Assembly (NCBI GenBank): GCA_013140465.1
Contig: JABFST010000096.1
Location: forward strand, 1 to 14,262
Source of the DNA: Methylococcaceae bacterium
GTDB taxonomy: Bacteria > Pseudomonadota > Gammaproteobacteria > Methylococcales > Methylomonadaceae
Direction of reading: 5' to 3'
DNA length: 14,262 nt
Positions within the stretch are counted from its first letter, which is position 1. The number at the start of each line of letters is the position of its first letter. This document shows positions 12,647 through 14,262 of the stretch, one piece after another. Under the pieces are notes generated by a model. That model saw nothing but the letters and a program-made list of their open reading frames with translations. It was not told the origin of the DNA and made no database searches. The position numbers were made by a program, and so were the translations under genes.

Positions 12647-14262
12647 TCAATAATCCACCCTAACCCCAATCTCGGCACTGCGCCCAGGTTCGGGGGCAAA
12701 GTTGCGTAAATAAGACGTGGCGTTACGGATGTTGTCATTTAACAGGTTTTTGGCTTTGGCAAACAGCATAATATCGGCATCGTCATAGCTGGCGATATGG
12801 TATTGCGCACCTAAGTTAAGCAACACATAGCTGGGCGTGTTGGCTTGGTTGTCACCCACGCGGGTTTGCGCTTCGCCGCGTGTTAAGCGCACATCGGCGG
12901 ACAGATCATTCTTTACATAATTAACTTGCAAGCCATAGCGTAAGGGCGGCATACGCGGCACATCGCCACCTTGGTTAAAAGTGCCGCGCGTGTAATCGCC
13001 AAACAAGGTCAAATCAAGATCACCATAACTGTTTGCCATTAACGGGAATTTGGTTTTGGCTTCAAAGCCACGAAAAATGGCATTGGCTTGGGCACTTTGC
13101 AATATCGGTAGGCAGGTGCCTGAGCAGACGGCTTCTACCGCCTCTAGGTCTTCGTTAAACACCGCGTTGGTCTGTTGCTGGTAAATATAATCATTCACCC
13201 AGTTGTGGAACAGATCCAGTTCCGCCGTCATCCAGTCGGCATTAAAGCGATAACCTAAATCCAAGTTGTACGACACTTCTTTGTTTAGACCAGCATCGCC
13301 CAATTCATAACTACGCGTGGCTTCATGCACGCCCTTAGAAAACAGCTCTTGGATTTGCGGGGCGCGTTGCGATTGCGTGACCGCAAAACTGAGTTGGTGT
13401 TGCTTAGTGATGTCCCATAACGCCGATGCCGAACCACTGAGCGGCACATAAGACACGCTGTTATAGCTTGCCGAAGGCTTGATGCCTTGCCATTCGCCGC
13501 GCACCCCCAACTCGTAAGTGAACGCGCCCATTTTGAATGATTCAACGCCAAACAGCCCATAAGAATCGATGTCTGATTTGGGTACGAGTGCTTCCTCGCC
13601 TATCGCCGAAAACTGGCTGTTGACGGATTGAAAGCCCCATACGCCTTTCATAACGCCTATGGGTTGATGCTCCAATTCCAAGCGACTTTCAAACGATTCA
13701 TTCAAAAACGTGGTGGCGGGCATACCGTCGTCTAGCTCCACATGTTTGTAATCGGTGTAGCCAAATTTCATGCGCAGTTGTTCAGCCAATACAAAGGGTT
13801 TGTTCAGCTGGCCTTTAAAGTCATATTTGGTTTGGTTCATTTGTACCCTGACCGGCGCACCACCCGTGCCGTCAGGCGGGATACCGTAGTTGTTATCCAA
13901 AGTGTTGATAGCTGCACCGACCATACCGACATCACCCACGAATGACATGCCCGCTGAACCACCTTTTGAACGCGCATTGGAGTTACGCAACAAACCGTCG
14001 GGATTATCGAGTTCCCCTGCACCTGCCAACGCCGGGTCAGTCGCCCTCGCCTCGGGTTCGGCAATCGGTTGTCCACCAATGTGGGTATTGCCTTGGTCAC
14101 GATAAAAACCGTCAAAATGATAGGCAAACAAGTTTTTGCCGCCTTCTAATTTGAGTGCGCTAGACGATTCGGTCTGGGCGGAATCATAACGTTGCTCTAA
14201 GGCACCGCCGAGGAGTTTGTCGGGGACTTGCTCAGGAATGCGGTTGTCAATGACGTTGACAA
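12647..14262 (-). CDS. ZnuD-like TonB-dependent outer-membrane receptor (partial)
   Basis: This frame runs from TAA at 12647 to the window edge without a stop, giving 537 residues of a TonB-dependent receptor whose start and most of its plug lie outside. It begins at the plug-barrel border, VNVIDNRIPEQVP, the same border motif as Neisseria ZnuD. Further ZnuD-like blocks are LEHQPIGVMKGVWGFQ, FGVESFKMGAFTYELGVRGE, QHQLSFAVTQSQRAP with IQELFSKGVHEATRSYELGD, and LNKEVSYNLDLGYR. The last strand ends VRVDY, with the C-terminal aromatic residue of outer-membrane proteins. The His/Cys-rich extracellular zinc loop of ZnuD is missing: after NNYGIP comes a short Gly/Pro loop. A C-S-G-T-C pair (13112-13126) may form a disulfide in a surface loop. 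Family resemblance is by eye, and the metal or other ligand is uncertain. Confidence 0.85.
   Translation of the reverse strand, partial: VNVIDNRIPEQVPDKLLGGALEQRYDSAQTESSSALKLEGGKNLFAYHFDGFYRDQGNTHIGGQPIAEPEARATDPALAGAGELDNPDGLLRNSNARSKGGSAGMSFVGDVGMVGAAINTLDNNYGIPPDGTGGAPVRVQMNQTKYDFKGQLNKPFVLAEQLRMKFGYTDYKHVELDDGMPATTFLNESFESRLELEHQPIGVMKGVWGFQSVNSQFSAIGEEALVPKSDIDSYGLFGVESFKMGAFTYELGVRGEWQGIKPSASYNSVSYVPLSGSASALWDITKQHQLSFAVTQSQRAPQIQELFSKGVHEATRSYELGDAGLNKEVSYNLDLGYRFNADWMTAELDLFHNWVNDYIYQQQTNAVFNEDLEAVEAVCSGTCLPILQSAQANAIFRGFEAKTKFPLMANSYGDLDLTLFGDYTRGTFNQGGDVPRMPPLRYGLQVNYVKNDLSADVRLTRGEAQTRVGDNQANTPSYVLLNLGAQYHIASYDDADIMLFAKAKNLLNDNIRNATSYLRNFAPEPGRSAEIGVRVDY

Noticed and set aside
12381..12650. 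Minus-strand open frame of 89 codons
   Set aside because: It lies over several palindromes, has no ribosome site and no recognisable composition; it is best read as intergenic.
1..14262. CRISPR array, prophage or complete insertion sequence
   Set aside because: No regularly spaced direct repeats, phage structural genes or transposase were seen anywhere in the window.

Overview
The window looks like a chromosomal stretch from a gammaproteobacterium, plausibly a methanotroph of the Methylococcales. The clues are a pyrophosphate-type phosphofructokinase, a protein with a PEP-CTERM sorting tail, the csrA/tRNA-Ser/tRNA-Arg order also seen in enterobacteria, and a Fur-family Zur regulator. The lineage is an inference; no rRNA or other decisive marker is present.

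Layout. Positions 1-155 hold the last codons of a regulator ending in a Fis-type helix-turn-helix. Facing it are a small lipoprotein with a strict 7-residue repeat, a SAM methyltransferase and a PEP-CTERM protein, all on the minus strand. Then comes csrA with tRNA-Ser(GCT), tRNA-Arg(ACG) and tRNA-Asn(GTT), closed by a strong terminator. Next to the terminator lies a decayed C-terminal piece of a type I restriction-modification methylase (HsdM). After it come a perfect Zur-box-like palindrome and a zur gene. The centre holds pfp and a 782-residue dynamin-like GTPase. Downstream is a 29-codon membrane-peptide gene with an unusual leader, absent from ordinary gene calls because of its size. An inverted pair of ~85-bp dispersed repeats brackets pfp, the GTPase gene and the small gene. 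A second methyltransferase follows.

The right part (10.4-14.26 kb) is an outer-membrane uptake region on the minus strand. It holds a ZnuD-like TonB-dependent receptor running off the window and a small plus-strand membrane protein. It also holds an STN-domain receptor N-terminus abruptly joined to the C-terminal end of a PepSY transmembrane protein, which looks like a deletion scar, and a single-pass membrane protein.

The genes mostly stand in short independent units. A functional theme links Zur, the Zur-like box and the ZnuD-like receptor (metal uptake), though they are not adjacent. Intergenic spaces are rich in REP-like palindromes. The most unusual signal is the leader of the 29-codon gene at 8918-9007. 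It carries a good sigma-54-like element, a 10-bp inverted repeat that would bury the ribosome-binding site, and a tandem TTATCAA duplication offering two mutually exclusive pairings.
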